From: Bacteroidales bacterium
Lineage (GTDB): Bacteria; Bacteroidota; Bacteroidia; Bacteroidales; UBA932
DNA: 64,000 bases
Direction of reading: 5' to 3'
Assembly (NCBI GenBank): GCA_017504965.1
Contig: JAFVQD010000003.1
Span: 98,927-162,926, forward strand
In this document: positions 34,148 through 45,068 of the stretch, piece after piece
How the letters are laid out: each line of letters opens with the position of its first letter
Position numbering within the stretch: the stretch's first letter is position 1
The notes under the pieces: generated by a model
What the model was told of the DNA's origin: nothing
The model's input: only the letters and a program-made list of their open reading frames with translations
Databases searched by the model: none
Program-made: the position numbers and the translations under genes

Positions 34148-36067
34148 CTACCAACCTGGATTCTGAGCGATTGGCTGAATCTCAGGGAACTCAGTGTTTT
34201 TCTGTTTGTATTCGTTAACGATATCGTTACAGATAGGCTCAAGATAGTGTTTGTACTCCATAGGAACTCTGTCTTTGAAGTTCTGAACTACTCTGAAACC
34301 TACCATATCAGCTGCATTAGATGAAAGGATGTTACCATCAGCATCAGCTGTACCGTCGAACATAACCACTGAACCATCAGCTTTCATTACACCTACTACA
34401 CCGAAGTTAGCAGCTTTAAGAAGATCGTATGATTTAAGGTTGTTCTTAGTATCGTTGAAGTCCATCCAGCAACCATATTGGATATCAGGGTTAACTGAAG
34501 CGTTCATAAGCTCCAACCATCCCCAACGACGGATATCCACTACGCGAACTTGCTCCATAAAGAACTCCATACGACGCTCACGACGGATCTCCCAAAGGAT
34601 AGGAGAGCAAACACCAGCGTGAGTAGCCTGGATAGCTGCAGACTGACGAAGAGGGTCAGAGTCAGCGTTAACCATAGCCATAGTTAGAGGAGCAGTCTTC
34701 TGAACACCTTTAGCCTCAGCCTCAGCGTCAAGAGGTCTCTGACGGATAGCGTTGATAGATTTGTTAAGGTCAGCATCGGTAATCGCGTCACCTCTCTCAG
34801 CTTTAGCCTCGATCCAGTTAAGAACTACCTCAGCATAACGAAGAACAGGGAAACCATTGGTATTGGTCATAGAACCATATTTTGCAGGACGGGTCTGGCC
34901 ATTGTAACCGTATGTAGGACCTTCTCTGTCGATGAACTTAACACAGTATACAGAAGTTTGGTTCTGAGTTGGCTGATGCCAGAAAGTAGCCTCGAAACGA
35001 GGGTCACGAGATACTACCATATCTTTTAGATCAAAGCTTTCTGCATTTGCAGCAGCTGACACCTGATAAGGAAGACCGTCATTACAGATAACTGATTTCA
35101 AGAAAGCCAAGTTAGCTGATGAAGTCTGGTTCTCATCAAGGTTTGCGTAAGAAGCGATACAGTGGGTGATACCAAGTTCAGCGCTGTACTGACGATAAAG
35201 AATAGTCTCGTTGCCTTTTTTGGTTTCTGAACCGAATAGGGTACGGAAGTCTGTATCGAAAGTGAATTTGCCAGAGCTCATTACGAAGTCAGCAAAAGTT
35301 ACAGCTGCATCAAGGAAAGTATTAGGGGTAGCACCGGCTACATCGTGGTATTTCTCCCAAGTACCTTCGAAAAGCATAGCACGAGAAGCTACAGTTGCCA
35401 CTACGTATTTGTTAACGAAGTTTTCACCATCGTTAGTTCTTACGTTCTGAAGTGCGAACTCGAAGTCAGCTTTGGCGTTGGTCATAACAGTAACACGAGA
35501 GTCTCTTGGTTTGAACTGCATAGCCAAGTCCTCTGAACCTACTACATCTTCGAACCAAGGAACGTCACCGAATGAACAAACAAGACGGTAGTATTCGTAA
35601 CCTCTGAAGAAACGGGCTACACCATACCAGTGATTGTAAGGCTCCTCATCGATCACACCCTCTTCTTTCATCATATCAAGTCTGTCCATAAGTGTATTCC
35701 ACTTGCGAACCCAACCAAAGTTCCAAGGACCACCACCGGTTCTGAACAACCAGTTTGAACCTTCATTGCGATACCAGTTGTCATCTGGAATGCTGGTACG
35801 AGGGTTAGTCTGCTGACCTGTAGATGAAGCATCGTCACTAAATTCACCAGATGAGTATACACCTGGAGCAAATACTTGACCCCAGCTGGTGTCGTAACCA
35901 GCGAAGTAGTTATCATACGCACCATTGACAAACAAACGAACGTTTTCCTCGCTAACCCAATAGTTGTCGTCGTTCATTTGAGTCTTTGATTTTCTGTCCA
36001 AGAAATTACACCCTGTTAGAGCTACAACGAGTGTAAGCGACATCAAAATATTAAATAGTTTTTTCAT
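34148..36067 (-). CDS. SusD/RagB-family nutrient-binding lipoprotein (operon 1)
   Basis: The Met at 36067 (639 residues) gives a lipoprotein signal MKKLFNILMSLTLVVALTGC; four extra upstream codons are unlikely. The SusD fold is marked by an N-terminal FLDRKSKTQ region, the RFFRGYEYYRLV helix near 150, YAEVVLNWIEAKAE, and the C-terminal LWEIRRERRMEFFME and YLEPI blocks. SusD lids bind glycans or peptides over the SusC channel at the outer membrane. It is 19 bp downstream of susC1. It ends QNPGW, and its 3' flank is the same as that of susD3. Confidence 0.93.
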   Translation of the reverse strand: MKKLFNILMSLTLVVALTGCNFLDRKSKTQMNDDNYWVSEENVRLFVNGAYDNYFAGYDTSWGQVFAPGVYSSGEFSDDASSTGQQTNPRTSIPDDNWYRNEGSNWLFRTGGGPWNFGWVRKWNTLMDRLDMMKEEGVIDEEPYNHWYGVARFFRGYEYYRLVCSFGDVPWFEDVVGSEDLAMQFKPRDSRVTVMTNAKADFEFALQNVRTNDGENFVNKYVVATVASRAMLFEGTWEKYHDVAGATPNTFLDAAVTFADFVMSSGKFTFDTDFRTLFGSETKKGNETILYRQYSAELGITHCIASYANLDENQTSSANLAFLKSVICNDGLPYQVSAAANAESFDLKDMVVSRDPRFEATFWHQPTQNQTSVYCVKFIDREGPTYGYNGQTRPAKYGSMTNTNGFPVLRYAEVVLNWIEAKAERGDAITDADLNKSINAIRQRPLDAEAEAKGVQKTAPLTMAMVNADSDPLRQSAAIQATHAGVCSPILWEIRRERRMEFFMEQVRVVDIRRWGWLELMNASVNPDIQYGCWMDFNDTKNNLKSYDLLKAANFGVVGVMKADGSVVMFDGTADADGNILSSNAADMVGFRVVQNFKDRVPMEYKHYLEPICNDIVNEYKQKNTEFPEIQPIAQNPGW

Positions 36068-36086
36068 GATAATATACATTTACTGA

Positions 36087-39000
36087 TTAGAATGTAATTT
36101 GAAGACCAAATGATGCAGTTTTGAATGCAGGGGTACCAAGGGCAGCTCTACCACTGTTGTAGTTAGAAGAGTTGTAGAATGATACACCAGGCATTACCTC
36201 AGGATCAACTGGAAGACCGTTAAGTTTGTCGAAAGTCAGGAAGTTCTCAAGAGAGATATATAGACGTAGTTTCTGGATATTAGCCTTGTTCATCCATTTT
36301 GCAGGGAAGGTATAACCAAGAGTTACGTTTTTAAGTCTCAAGTATGCCATGTTAAGAAGATATCTGTCGTTAACCTGCATATTGAATGTGCTACCGCCTG
36401 AGCAGTTTGCAGCACGAGGGTAGAATGCATCGTAGTTAGAGTCAACTACCTGTCCGTTTTCGATAGTCTCATACCAGAAGTCGTTGGCAAATGCTGCTGC
36501 CATAGATCCATCTGAAGAGTTGAAGCCAGGAAGGGTAAGTGAAGAAGAACCCCACATATCACGTTTGCCTACGCCCTGGAAGAAGATACCAAGGTCTACA
36601 CCGTGCCATTCCATATCTACTCTGAATGAGTACTCATAACGAGGAGTGGTGTTACCGATAACTGTCAAGTCACCGTGATCAGGGTTACCTTCTGCATCTC
36701 TGATACTGCTGGTACCTTTGTTAATAACACCGTCACCATTAAGGTCTTTATATTTAACGTCACCAGGGCCGAAGATAAGTGAACCGTTGTTAAGATAACC
36801 CTGTGTAGGAGCGTTAGGATCTACTTGCTGATAAGCTTTGTAACCATCTTCAGTTTTGATCTCTATTAGCTTACCATTAGCATCGCGTGCGAAGTCTTCG
36901 TTCTGATATAGTCTGTCCACTTCGAAACCCCAGATTTCACCGTATGTTTTACCATTGTACCATCCGTTGATATCTGTTGCCTGTCCATATTCAGTGATAG
37001 TAGAAACAGCGTCAGCAAGGGTAGCAGTAGCAGATAGGCTGAAACCGTTGTCAAACATATGACCGTAGTTAACAGCTACCTCCCAACCGTGAGTTCTCAA
37101 TGAACCGTAGTTTCCTTTAGGAGCTGTAGTACCAAAGCCGATACCAAGACCCTCTGCAGGTACGATCATGTTCTTAGTGTCACGACGATACCAGTCGAAG
37201 GTGATGTTAAGTTCGTTGAACAAAGTCAAATCAAGACCAAGGTCAAGGGTCTGGATGTCCTGCCAAGTGATGCTTGAAGATACAGCTGCTGGAGTAGAGT
37301 AGTAAATATCTTTTGCACCGTTGTGGATCCAGGTTGAGTTGTTAAGACCCATAGTAGGGATATAAAGTGAACTACCTACTGATTGGTCACCTACAGAACC
37401 CCAAGAACCACGAAGTTTCAAACCGCTGATAACGTGTTTGATACCAGCCATCCAAGGCTCCTCTGAAACTCTCCAACCTGCAGAGAATGAAGGGAACCAT
37501 CTCCACTGAAGCTCAGTAGGGAATTTAGATGAACCGTCGTAACGAAGGTTAGCCTCAAGAAGATATCTCTCTTTGAAGTTATAGTTGATACGGCCGAAGA
37601 AACCAAGCTGTGAGTTCCAAGAGTGTCCACCACCTGAAGTCTGAGTGCCTGTAGCAAGGTCGAACTGAGGGTTGGTTACATCCAAAAGGCCGATTTTTCT
37701 ACCCCATACACCAGTTTCTGTGTACTGAACGGCGTTCATACCAAGCATAAATCTCATCTTATGAGCATCTTTGATATTCAAGTCGTAAGTGGTAGTAGCA
37801 TTATAGGTATTTCTTTCGCCTGTGTAAGAGTCCTGGTATACACTGTTAAGTGTAGCAGTTGCAGATGTATAGGTGTAGCAGTTAAGCATTTTAGCAGGAA
37901 GGCTTGAACCCAAAAGGTTATACTGTGCCCACTCGTTGTTTACATTAGGCTGAACACCATTCTCATCTTTATAGTCAAGTGCTGCTGACCAGGTGTCACC
38001 TGCGGTAAGACGAGTACCTGGATAGAAGTAACCTACTGTGCTGTTAGCGTAAGTATAATCAAAATCGATGTTCCAGTTCTTCACAGGGGTGATGGTAGTA
38101 CCTACGTTAGCGCTGGTATAAGCATTGGTTTTAGATGCTTTGTTACCAACAGAAGTTTCGTAAGTGGCATTTCTCAAATTGTTACCATACTCATCCTGTT
38201 TAACAAGTGGATAGGTAGGTCCCCAACGATATACGTAGTACCAGATATCAGCTGTAGTAGAGTTGGTAGCGTATGACCAGTTTTTCTCAGTTTTTGAGTA
38301 CATCAAACCAGAGCGAACTGTCAACCAGTTGTTGATTTTGGTGCTTACGCGAACGTTAGCATTGTAACGAGAGTATTTGTCATAATCGGTAGTCTTCATC
38401 ATACCGGTCTGGTCAAGATAACCAAGAGAGATGTTGAAGTTAGTATTACCTTTGCTACCTGCAATGTTCAAGTTGTGAGTCTGGGTAGGGGCATTGTTTC
38501 TAACAAGGTAGTGGTATGGGTTAAATGTACGAACACCGATTTTTCTGTTAGAAGCGTCAACATACCAGTCACGACCATATGTGAAAGGAGAATCTGGATC
38601 AAGGTCAGCATATTTCTCTTCCCAAGCTTTAGAAGCGTTGTAACCTGCACGGTCGATTAGCCAGAAAGCACCGGTAGGGGTGTAAGTGCCAACACGCTCA
38701 GCAGCCTCTACAGTATAGTGAAGACCTTCTGAACCTGCTACTTCATATTTCTGAGCCATATTCTGGAACGCCATGTTGCCAGAGTAAGTAACGTTGATTT
38801 TCTCAGACTCTTTGTTACCTTTTTTAGTAGTGATCAAGATAACACCGAATGCAGCTTTTGCACCATAGATAGAAGCAGAAGCGGCATCTTTCAAGATAGA
38901 GATAGACTCGATATCGTCAGGGTTGATAAGGTTGATAGAGGGGATCTCCACGTTGTCCATAAGGATAAGAGGTGATGAACCACCTTCAGAAGAACCTACC

Positions 39001-39533
39001 TGACCACGAATTCTCATGATAGGGTCAGAACCTACCTCGGCATTACCGATACGAACGTTCAAACCAGGAGTAGCACCCTGAAGACCGCGACCGATGTCGG
39101 CGATAGGACGGCTCTCGAGCTGTTTTGAAGTGTTGATGCTGGCTACAGCACCGGTCAAGTTCTCTTTCTTCTGTGTGCCGTAACCGACAACTACAGTTTC
39201 CTGAAGCATTAGAGCGTCATCTGCAAGAGATACGTCGATAACTGATCTGCTGTTTACGGGAACAGCTACAGTCTCATAACCCAGAGATGAAAACTCCAAA
39301 ACGCCGTTAGCTGGTGCATTAAGGGTATAAGCACCGTCAAGATCTGTCGAAGCACCTGTAGAGGTACCCTGTACGATAACATAAGCACCTACGATAGGCT
39401 CGCCAGACTTGTCTGTCACCTTACCGGTAACAGTAATGTTCTGTGCGAATGCATTTCCTACTGTAAGGAAAAGAGCACACATAGTAAGAGCTGCAAAACG
39501 CAACGCTTTACTTAGTCTTTTTGAAACGAACAT
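36087..39533 (-). CDS. SusC/RagA-family TonB-dependent outer-membrane transporter (operon 1)
   Basis: The 1148-residue protein has a signal peptide ending NAFAQ, a carboxypeptidase-regulatory-like domain (VTGKVTDKSGEPIVGAYV at 34-51), the SusC signature and TonB box region (LQETVVVGYGTQKK), the plug (IRGQVGSS, LILMDNVEIP, SISILKDAASASIYG) and a beta-barrel ending in FGLQITF. The first 115 or so residues are nearly the same as those of SusC3. I found no TAnnTTTG box between the susD2 terminator and its start, so it looks silent in the present arrangement. Confidence 0.95.
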   Translation of the reverse strand: MFVSKRLSKALRFAALTMCALFLTVGNAFAQNITVTGKVTDKSGEPIVGAYVIVQGTSTGASTDLDGAYTLNAPANGVLEFSSLGYETVAVPVNSRSVIDVSLADDALMLQETVVVGYGTQKKENLTGAVASINTSKQLESRPIADIGRGLQGATPGLNVRIGNAEVGSDPIMRIRGQVGSSEGGSSPLILMDNVEIPSINLINPDDIESISILKDAASASIYGAKAAFGVILITTKKGNKESEKINVTYSGNMAFQNMAQKYEVAGSEGLHYTVEAAERVGTYTPTGAFWLIDRAGYNASKAWEEKYADLDPDSPFTYGRDWYVDASNRKIGVRTFNPYHYLVRNNAPTQTHNLNIAGSKGNTNFNISLGYLDQTGMMKTTDYDKYSRYNANVRVSTKINNWLTVRSGLMYSKTEKNWSYATNSTTADIWYYVYRWGPTYPLVKQDEYGNNLRNATYETSVGNKASKTNAYTSANVGTTITPVKNWNIDFDYTYANSTVGYFYPGTRLTAGDTWSAALDYKDENGVQPNVNNEWAQYNLLGSSLPAKMLNCYTYTSATATLNSVYQDSYTGERNTYNATTTYDLNIKDAHKMRFMLGMNAVQYTETGVWGRKIGLLDVTNPQFDLATGTQTSGGGHSWNSQLGFFGRINYNFKERYLLEANLRYDGSSKFPTELQWRWFPSFSAGWRVSEEPWMAGIKHVISGLKLRGSWGSVGDQSVGSSLYIPTMGLNNSTWIHNGAKDIYYSTPAAVSSSITWQDIQTLDLGLDLTLFNELNITFDWYRRDTKNMIVPAEGLGIGFGTTAPKGNYGSLRTHGWEVAVNYGHMFDNGFSLSATATLADAVSTITEYGQATDINGWYNGKTYGEIWGFEVDRLYQNEDFARDANGKLIEIKTEDGYKAYQQVDPNAPTQGYLNNGSLIFGPGDVKYKDLNGDGVINKGTSSIRDAEGNPDHGDLTVIGNTTPRYEYSFRVDMEWHGVDLGIFFQGVGKRDMWGSSSLTLPGFNSSDGSMAAAFANDFWYETIENGQVVDSNYDAFYPRAANCSGGSTFNMQVNDRYLLNMAYLRLKNVTLGYTFPAKWMNKANIQKLRLYISLENFLTFDKLNGLPVDPEVMPGVSFYNSSNYNSGRAALGTPAFKTASFGLQITF

Positions 39534-39604
39534 AAATGAAATTTTAGGTTAATAATTAAGTTATAGTTTAGTATTTAGTTGTGTATTTCTAAACGCTCTT
39601 TCCG

Positions 39605-39619
39605 TCTCTGATTAAGAGA
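39605..39619 (-). repeat. leader near-palindrome, site a (before susC1)
   Basis: On the minus strand the core is TCTCTTAATCAGAGA, followed by CGGAA. It starts 86 bp and ends 72 bp before the susC1 ATG. The same core occurs at 45087, 47741 and 47824. Confidence 0.85.
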
Positions 39620-39637
39620 GTTGACGATTATTAACCC

Positions 39638-39666
39638 AAAAAAAAGAGCGCCCCGAAGAGCGCTCT
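39638..39666 (-). terminator. terminator of susC2-susD2 (repeated terminator unit)
   Basis: On the minus strand AGAGCGC (39666-39660) pairs with GCGCTCT (39651-39645), followed by a run of T. It lies just upstream of the susC1 leader, so transcription from operon 2 should stop before susC1. Confidence 0.88.
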
Positions 39667-39691
39667 TAATATTTATAAGGTATAGACAGGA

Positions 39692-41767
39692 TTATTTGCT
39701 TGATTCATCCCAGTCCCACCATACAGGAATATTCCATACATCGAAGTCAGAAGCGTTGTCTACACCGTAGCTCTTATACTGCTCTACAGATGCATTACAC
39801 TCTGTTGCGTTGTAACCTGTTTCGTGTGAGCAATGCATCCAACGTCTTGGATAGTGACGTGAGTTCTGTGGATTAGGATCGAAAGTAGAAGAACCCATTG
39901 GTCTGTATTTAGGGGTTTTCATACCTTCATAAACTACACCATAATCACCTACAGTACCTGCACCATAGTTGTAACGGCGAACGTCGTTCCAGTTCTGGTA
40001 GTCAATACCCATAGCGATAACTTTCTGCATCATAATGTCTGATAGAGTAAGTTCGCCTGATGACTGAGCCACAGCTGCACTTGCCATATAAGCGTCGATG
40101 TCAGCCTGTGGAATAGGACTATATGCAAATGATACATCATATCCACGTGCAGTCTTGCCGCAGCCGATACCTGTCCAAGTGTTAAGTTTGGCATTCATCT
40201 GAGCGAAGTGTTCGCGGATAGCAGTTTTGTATGCCTCATAAGCACCACCTTTATCACCCTGGCGGAACAATACCTCAGCTTTGATGAAGTTCATCTCAGC
40301 AGCAGTACAGATATATGAGTCAGAGTCAATTCTTACGTAGAATGAACCGGTACCCTGAACGAAACCAAGGCGACGTGTATTTGCAGATACACCTGAATAG
40401 TAGCAGTTCATATCGTTAGCAGCAAGACCGTCAGTCTCTAACACACCGTCAGAGCGGAGCTGAACGAATTTGATATCTTCTACATATAGAGGGTTATTGT
40501 CATTTACATACATAGCACCTGGTTTGTAGGTAACTACTACAGAGTCAGCCTGAACATCTACTGCACAGTTATCTGTAGTGTAGTATTTGTCAAATACAGC
40601 TACGAAAGAGTCTACATCTTTATAGTATTTGGTGATGAGAGATTTGGCATAAGCTTTTCTTACATTAGCCATAGCAAGAGTAAGATAACCGTTCAGGTTG
40701 CCGTTAACCATACGGTTGTCAAGCCAGTTTTCATCTGCATCATAGAGGTTTACACCTTCGTCTCTTAGCCATTTGTGGTCAACAATTCTATCACCTTCCT
40801 CGTTCACAACAGCTTTGTACATTGCTGAAGGGAGGATCTTGTCAGCGCGAGGGTCTTCTACGCCAGAACCCTGGAAGTCAGTAAGAAGTTTAACAAACCA
40901 TCTGTTAAGTCTCTGGCCTGTACCCCAAGCTGATGAGTCATAAGTAACGTTAGGACCATAAGCATCACCTACTGTGAAGTTGTAAGAAGCAGTCTCTACG
41001 TTGTAGTGTTTCATAGTGATGTTTTCAGATGTAGTCTGAGGAGCATTCTGCAATGCAGTCAGGATAGCCTGTGGATCATATTTAAGACCGTTTACTTCGG
41101 TGGTAACTTTTGACATATTGTTCAGCCAACGAGCTTTAAGACCGTAGCAAAGTTTGATCCATTTGTTAACATCACCACCATTCCAGATGTCACCTGCAGA
41201 AAGTGCAGGAGCACCATTTTCCTGTGGTTTCTGGAAATATTCGATTGCGGTTTCAAGGTCAGCAAGACAAGCTTTGTATATTACATCGCCATTGTCATAA
41301 GAAGGGGTAAAGTCTTCACCTACAGCGTGAGTATAAGGCATCTCACCATAAAGGTCAGCCATCATAATAGAACCCATAGATTTAACTACAAGTGCAGCTG
41401 CGATATAGTGATATGCACCGTGCTCTTCAGCTTTGGTGATAAGGTCAGGGATGTTACAAGCAGCACCCAAGAACCAGTTCTGGTAAACTGTAGTAGAAAC
41501 TCCTGTGTCAGGATTCCAAAGAGCCTGCTCACCTACGGTAGCAGTTCTTGAAGTACCCATAACTACTTGAGCGATAGCAGATGCACGGGTGTTTGCAGTA
41601 CCCCAAGCGTAGCCATAATAGTATTGAATCCAAGGAAGTCTTACCTCTTCGGTAGCACTCTGGTTACTTGGACTATCAGGGTCGGTATTTACATTCAACC
41701 ACTCACCACAAGAAGATACTCCAAGCAGTAGAGCAAATGCCATTACAATGTATAATACTTTTTTCAT
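39692..41767 (-). CDS. SusD/RagB-family lipoprotein, SusD_2-like (operon 2)
   Basis: The Met at 41767 (691 residues) begins a lipoprotein signal MKKVLYIVMAFALLLGVSSC. The segment WLNVNTDPDSPSNQ after the Cys and the WIQYYYGYAWG helix are typical of the SusD_2-like group, which is longer than classical SusD. AEMNFIKAEVLFRQGD and the NWNDVRRYNYG block near the end also fit. It follows susC2 by 19 bp and would form the lid of that transporter. Confidence 0.9.
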   Translation of the reverse strand: MKKVLYIVMAFALLLGVSSCGEWLNVNTDPDSPSNQSATEEVRLPWIQYYYGYAWGTANTRASAIAQVVMGTSRTATVGEQALWNPDTGVSTTVYQNWFLGAACNIPDLITKAEEHGAYHYIAAALVVKSMGSIMMADLYGEMPYTHAVGEDFTPSYDNGDVIYKACLADLETAIEYFQKPQENGAPALSAGDIWNGGDVNKWIKLCYGLKARWLNNMSKVTTEVNGLKYDPQAILTALQNAPQTTSENITMKHYNVETASYNFTVGDAYGPNVTYDSSAWGTGQRLNRWFVKLLTDFQGSGVEDPRADKILPSAMYKAVVNEEGDRIVDHKWLRDEGVNLYDADENWLDNRMVNGNLNGYLTLAMANVRKAYAKSLITKYYKDVDSFVAVFDKYYTTDNCAVDVQADSVVVTYKPGAMYVNDNNPLYVEDIKFVQLRSDGVLETDGLAANDMNCYYSGVSANTRRLGFVQGTGSFYVRIDSDSYICTAAEMNFIKAEVLFRQGDKGGAYEAYKTAIREHFAQMNAKLNTWTGIGCGKTARGYDVSFAYSPIPQADIDAYMASAAVAQSSGELTLSDIMMQKVIAMGIDYQNWNDVRRYNYGAGTVGDYGVVYEGMKTPKYRPMGSSTFDPNPQNSRHYPRRWMHCSHETGYNATECNASVEQYKSYGVDNASDFDVWNIPVWWDWDESSK

Positions 41768-41786
41768 ATTGATATCCATTAAATTT

Positions 41787-44700
41787 TTAGAAAGTTAGAT
41801 TGAGACCGAATGAGAATGATCTTAGGCTAGGAACACCGCAGTAGTCAATACCTACTGAACCAGATCCACCTGTACCAGAACCCATAGAAACCTCAGGGTC
41901 CATACCACCAACATAGTTAGTTACATAGAACAAGTTGTTAGCGGTGAAAGTAGCTACTAGACCTTTAAGAACGTCTTGTCCTTTGATAAGGTTAGAGAAG
42001 TCGTAAGAAAGGTTGATGTTACGTAGTCTCAACCAGTTTACTTTCTGTAGGAAGTTGTAAGCATTTGAGCAGTAGTTGCTCCAGTAGCTCTGGATCATAT
42101 ATTCACCTGAACGTACAGAACCGTTGATCTCATAAGTTTCACCGGCTTTGTAGGTAATAGTCATAGGCTCGCCAGTGTTAGAGTTAACACCGTCAAGGGT
42201 TACCTGAGTACGGTCAAGAGTTCTCATTGACTGACCAAGTGATGTCAAGTAGTACTGAGTACCGTTGTAGATATCACCACCCATACGGAAGTCAAACAAG
42301 AATGAGAATGATAGATCTTTCCAACGGAAGTTAGAGGTCAAACCACCGATGAATGTAGGCTCACGGTTACCAACGACGTTGGTAGTGTTACCCTGAAGCT
42401 TGTAAAGACCTGTGTTAGGGTCGATCTGATAACGGCCACCTTCGACCTCTTTGTCTACCATAATAGGCTCACCTTTATCATTGAATAGAAGTTCGCCTGT
42501 TTCCTTATCTACATCCTGAACCTCTTCAGTCTCTCTTAGCCAGTAGTTACCTGTCAAACCAAGGAATGCACCACCGTTAGGGATAGAAGCAGCTTTTACA
42601 CCACCAATCTGAGCATCAGTTACATAGAAATAGTCAACACCCTCTACGAAATCACCAAGAGTACCACGGTTACCTGACATATTCAATACAAGATCCCAAG
42701 TAAAGTCCTTAGTATCTACAGGTGTACCGGTAATCATAAGCTCCATACCTTCGTTCTTAACAGAACCTGAGTTGATGGTCAAGAAGATATAACCTGTTGA
42801 CTGGCAAAGACGAGGAGCAGCGATCTGGTTACCTGTTACTGAATTATAATATGTATAGTCGATACCGAATCTGCCGTTGAAGAATTTCAACTCTGTACCG
42901 ATCTCCCAAGAGGTCTGGATCTCAGGAAGAAGGTAAGGTGAACCACCGGTCCAGCTGTTACCTACACCCTGGAACTCACCATTAACCACTTCGATACCCC
43001 ATAGGTAAGTGTTGGTTGAGTAAGGAGAAGCATCTTTACCTACTTTTGCCCAAGAACCACGAAGTTTACCAAATGTAAGAACATCATTCTTAGGAAGAAG
43101 CTCAGTGAATACTACTGAACCAGATACTGATGGATAGAAGTAAGAGCGGTTCTCTACAGGAAGAGTAGATGACCAGTCATTACGTCCGGTTACTGTCAAA
43201 TAGATCAAGTTTTTCCAAGATGCACGAAGCTCACCGTATACACCTACAAGACGTTTGAGTGAGTGTGACTGGTTGAAGAACTTGTTCTGGGCAAGGATAT
43301 TCTCGAATGAGATGGTACCTGGAACTGCGAATTCCCAACCCCATTGACCGTCGCGTACTCTTTCAGTAGATTCAGTAGCTGTACCTACAAGAGCGTTAAC
43401 ATCGAAATCTCCCCAAGTTTTGTGGAAGTTAAGCATCAAGTTAGTGTTGAAGTAGTTGTAGCTTACTTTAGAAGTACTTAGACGACCACCTTGATATCTC
43501 TCGTTTACGTTACCACCTGGAGCGATGTAAGTATATGAATCGTTGGTATATGAGTCAACACCCATACGATAGTTAAGATCCAACCAGTCGGTAAATTTGA
43601 TACCTGCGTTAACAGCACCAGTGATACGCTCGTTCTCGTCAGTCATTTTGTTCTTGTTGATGATCCAGTAAGGGTTCTCAACTTCGTCCTCAAGAACGTG
43701 GTTAGGGAACATACGGTATTTGGTACCGTCTTCGTTGATCCAGTGTGACATATTCTCGCTACGTGACCATCCATAAAGAGCAGTCATAGTACCGTTACCA
43801 CCACCTGAATAAAGACCTGATGAAGTCAAAGTCTTCTGGGTATTTGCTACAGAGTAAGATACGTTGGCACCTACAGTCAGCCAGTTACCGACTTTCTGCT
43901 CACCGTTGAAACGGAAAGTAGTTTTGTCATAACCTGTACCCTGGATGTTACCTTGCTGGTCAAAACGTGAAGCTGACAAGTAGAAGTTACCATTCTTATG
44001 ACCACCTGCTACACTGAAGCTGTTATCGAATACGTTAGAAGCCTGGAAGAAGTCTTTAACGTTGTCGTAAACAGGACCATTGTTTACAGCACCCCAAGAT
44101 GAAGTGATAAGGTCAGTCTGAAGAGTACCGTTCATATCATAAGAACCTCTACCATATTTGCTCTGGATTTCAGGAACTGAGTTAGCTACTGAATAGGTAT
44201 ACTTAGATGAGAAGTTTACTTTTACAGAACCATCGCTTGAACCTTTTTTAGTGGTGATCACGATAACACCGTCGGCTGCACGTGAACCATAAAGAGCGGC
44301 AGCAGCAGCACCTTTAAGTACTGACATACTCTCAACGTCTTCAGGGTTGATGTCCATAACACGGTTAGAGAAAGTAGTAGCTGAATTGGTCACACCGTCT
44401 GTACCTGAGTTACCACCGTTTACAGTCGAGTTATCGTAGATGATACCGTCGACAACGAACAAAGGCTGGTTGTCACGAGACTCAGATGCTGAGTTACCAC
44501 CACGGATAACGATAGAAGAACCGGCACCTGCAGCACCACCTGACTGAGTAACGTTAACACCGGCAACTTTACCGGCCAACGAGTTAACCACGTTGGTTTG
44601 TTTGTTTCTCAATAGCTCAGTTGATTTCATCTCTGTAACAGAATAACCGAGAGCTTTTCTCTCTTTCTTAACACCCAATGCTGTAACAACTACGTCATCA

Positions 44701-45029
44701 AGCAAAAGAGCGTCGTCTTCCATTACAACATCAATAACTGCTCTACCAGCAATTTCGACAACGTTGTCCTTGTACCCCATAGAGGTAAATACCAACTTAG
44801 CTGCTGATGGAGCAGTAAGTGTGTATGCGCCGTCGATATCAGTCGATGTACCGATAGTGGTGTTCTCTACAAGAACGTAAACACCTACGATAGGTTCACC
44901 AGACTTGTCGGTTACCTTACCGGTAACTGTAATGTCCTGTGCCCAAGCGCTTCCCAAAGAGAAGAAAAGAGCACACATAGCAAGAGCTGCATTACGCAAC
45001 ACTTTACTTAGTCTTTTTGAAACGAACAT
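41787..45029 (-). CDS. SusC/RagA-family TonB-dependent outer-membrane transporter (operon 2)
   Basis: The 1080-residue protein has a signal peptide (GSAWAQ), the regulatory-like domain VTGKVTDKSGEPIVGVYV, the region LDDVVVTALGVKKERKALGYS, plug motifs (VIRGGNSASESRDNQPLFVVDGI, split at 170-192; MSVLKGAAAAALYG) and a barrel ending FSFGLNLTF. The N-terminus is related to but clearly different from SusC1 and SusC3. Its ATG is only 39 bp after the stop of the recombinase gene, with no -7 box between, so it probably has no promoter of its own here. Confidence 0.95.
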   Translation of the reverse strand: MFVSKRLSKVLRNAALAMCALFFSLGSAWAQDITVTGKVTDKSGEPIVGVYVLVENTTIGTSTDIDGAYTLTAPSAAKLVFTSMGYKDNVVEIAGRAVIDVVMEDDALLLDDVVVTALGVKKERKALGYSVTEMKSTELLRNKQTNVVNSLAGKVAGVNVTQSGGAAGAGSSIVIRGGNSASESRDNQPLFVVDGIIYDNSTVNGGNSGTDGVTNSATTFSNRVMDINPEDVESMSVLKGAAAAALYGSRAADGVIVITTKKGSSDGSVKVNFSSKYTYSVANSVPEIQSKYGRGSYDMNGTLQTDLITSSWGAVNNGPVYDNVKDFFQASNVFDNSFSVAGGHKNGNFYLSASRFDQQGNIQGTGYDKTTFRFNGEQKVGNWLTVGANVSYSVANTQKTLTSSGLYSGGGNGTMTALYGWSRSENMSHWINEDGTKYRMFPNHVLEDEVENPYWIINKNKMTDENERITGAVNAGIKFTDWLDLNYRMGVDSYTNDSYTYIAPGGNVNERYQGGRLSTSKVSYNYFNTNLMLNFHKTWGDFDVNALVGTATESTERVRDGQWGWEFAVPGTISFENILAQNKFFNQSHSLKRLVGVYGELRASWKNLIYLTVTGRNDWSSTLPVENRSYFYPSVSGSVVFTELLPKNDVLTFGKLRGSWAKVGKDASPYSTNTYLWGIEVVNGEFQGVGNSWTGGSPYLLPEIQTSWEIGTELKFFNGRFGIDYTYYNSVTGNQIAAPRLCQSTGYIFLTINSGSVKNEGMELMITGTPVDTKDFTWDLVLNMSGNRGTLGDFVEGVDYFYVTDAQIGGVKAASIPNGGAFLGLTGNYWLRETEEVQDVDKETGELLFNDKGEPIMVDKEVEGGRYQIDPNTGLYKLQGNTTNVVGNREPTFIGGLTSNFRWKDLSFSFLFDFRMGGDIYNGTQYYLTSLGQSMRTLDRTQVTLDGVNSNTGEPMTITYKAGETYEINGSVRSGEYMIQSYWSNYCSNAYNFLQKVNWLRLRNINLSYDFSNLIKGQDVLKGLVATFTANNLFYVTNYVGGMDPEVSMGSGTGGSGSVGIDYCGVPSLRSFSFGLNLTF

Positions 45030-45068
45030 AAATGAATTTTTTGGTTAATAATTAAGTTATTTTGGAGT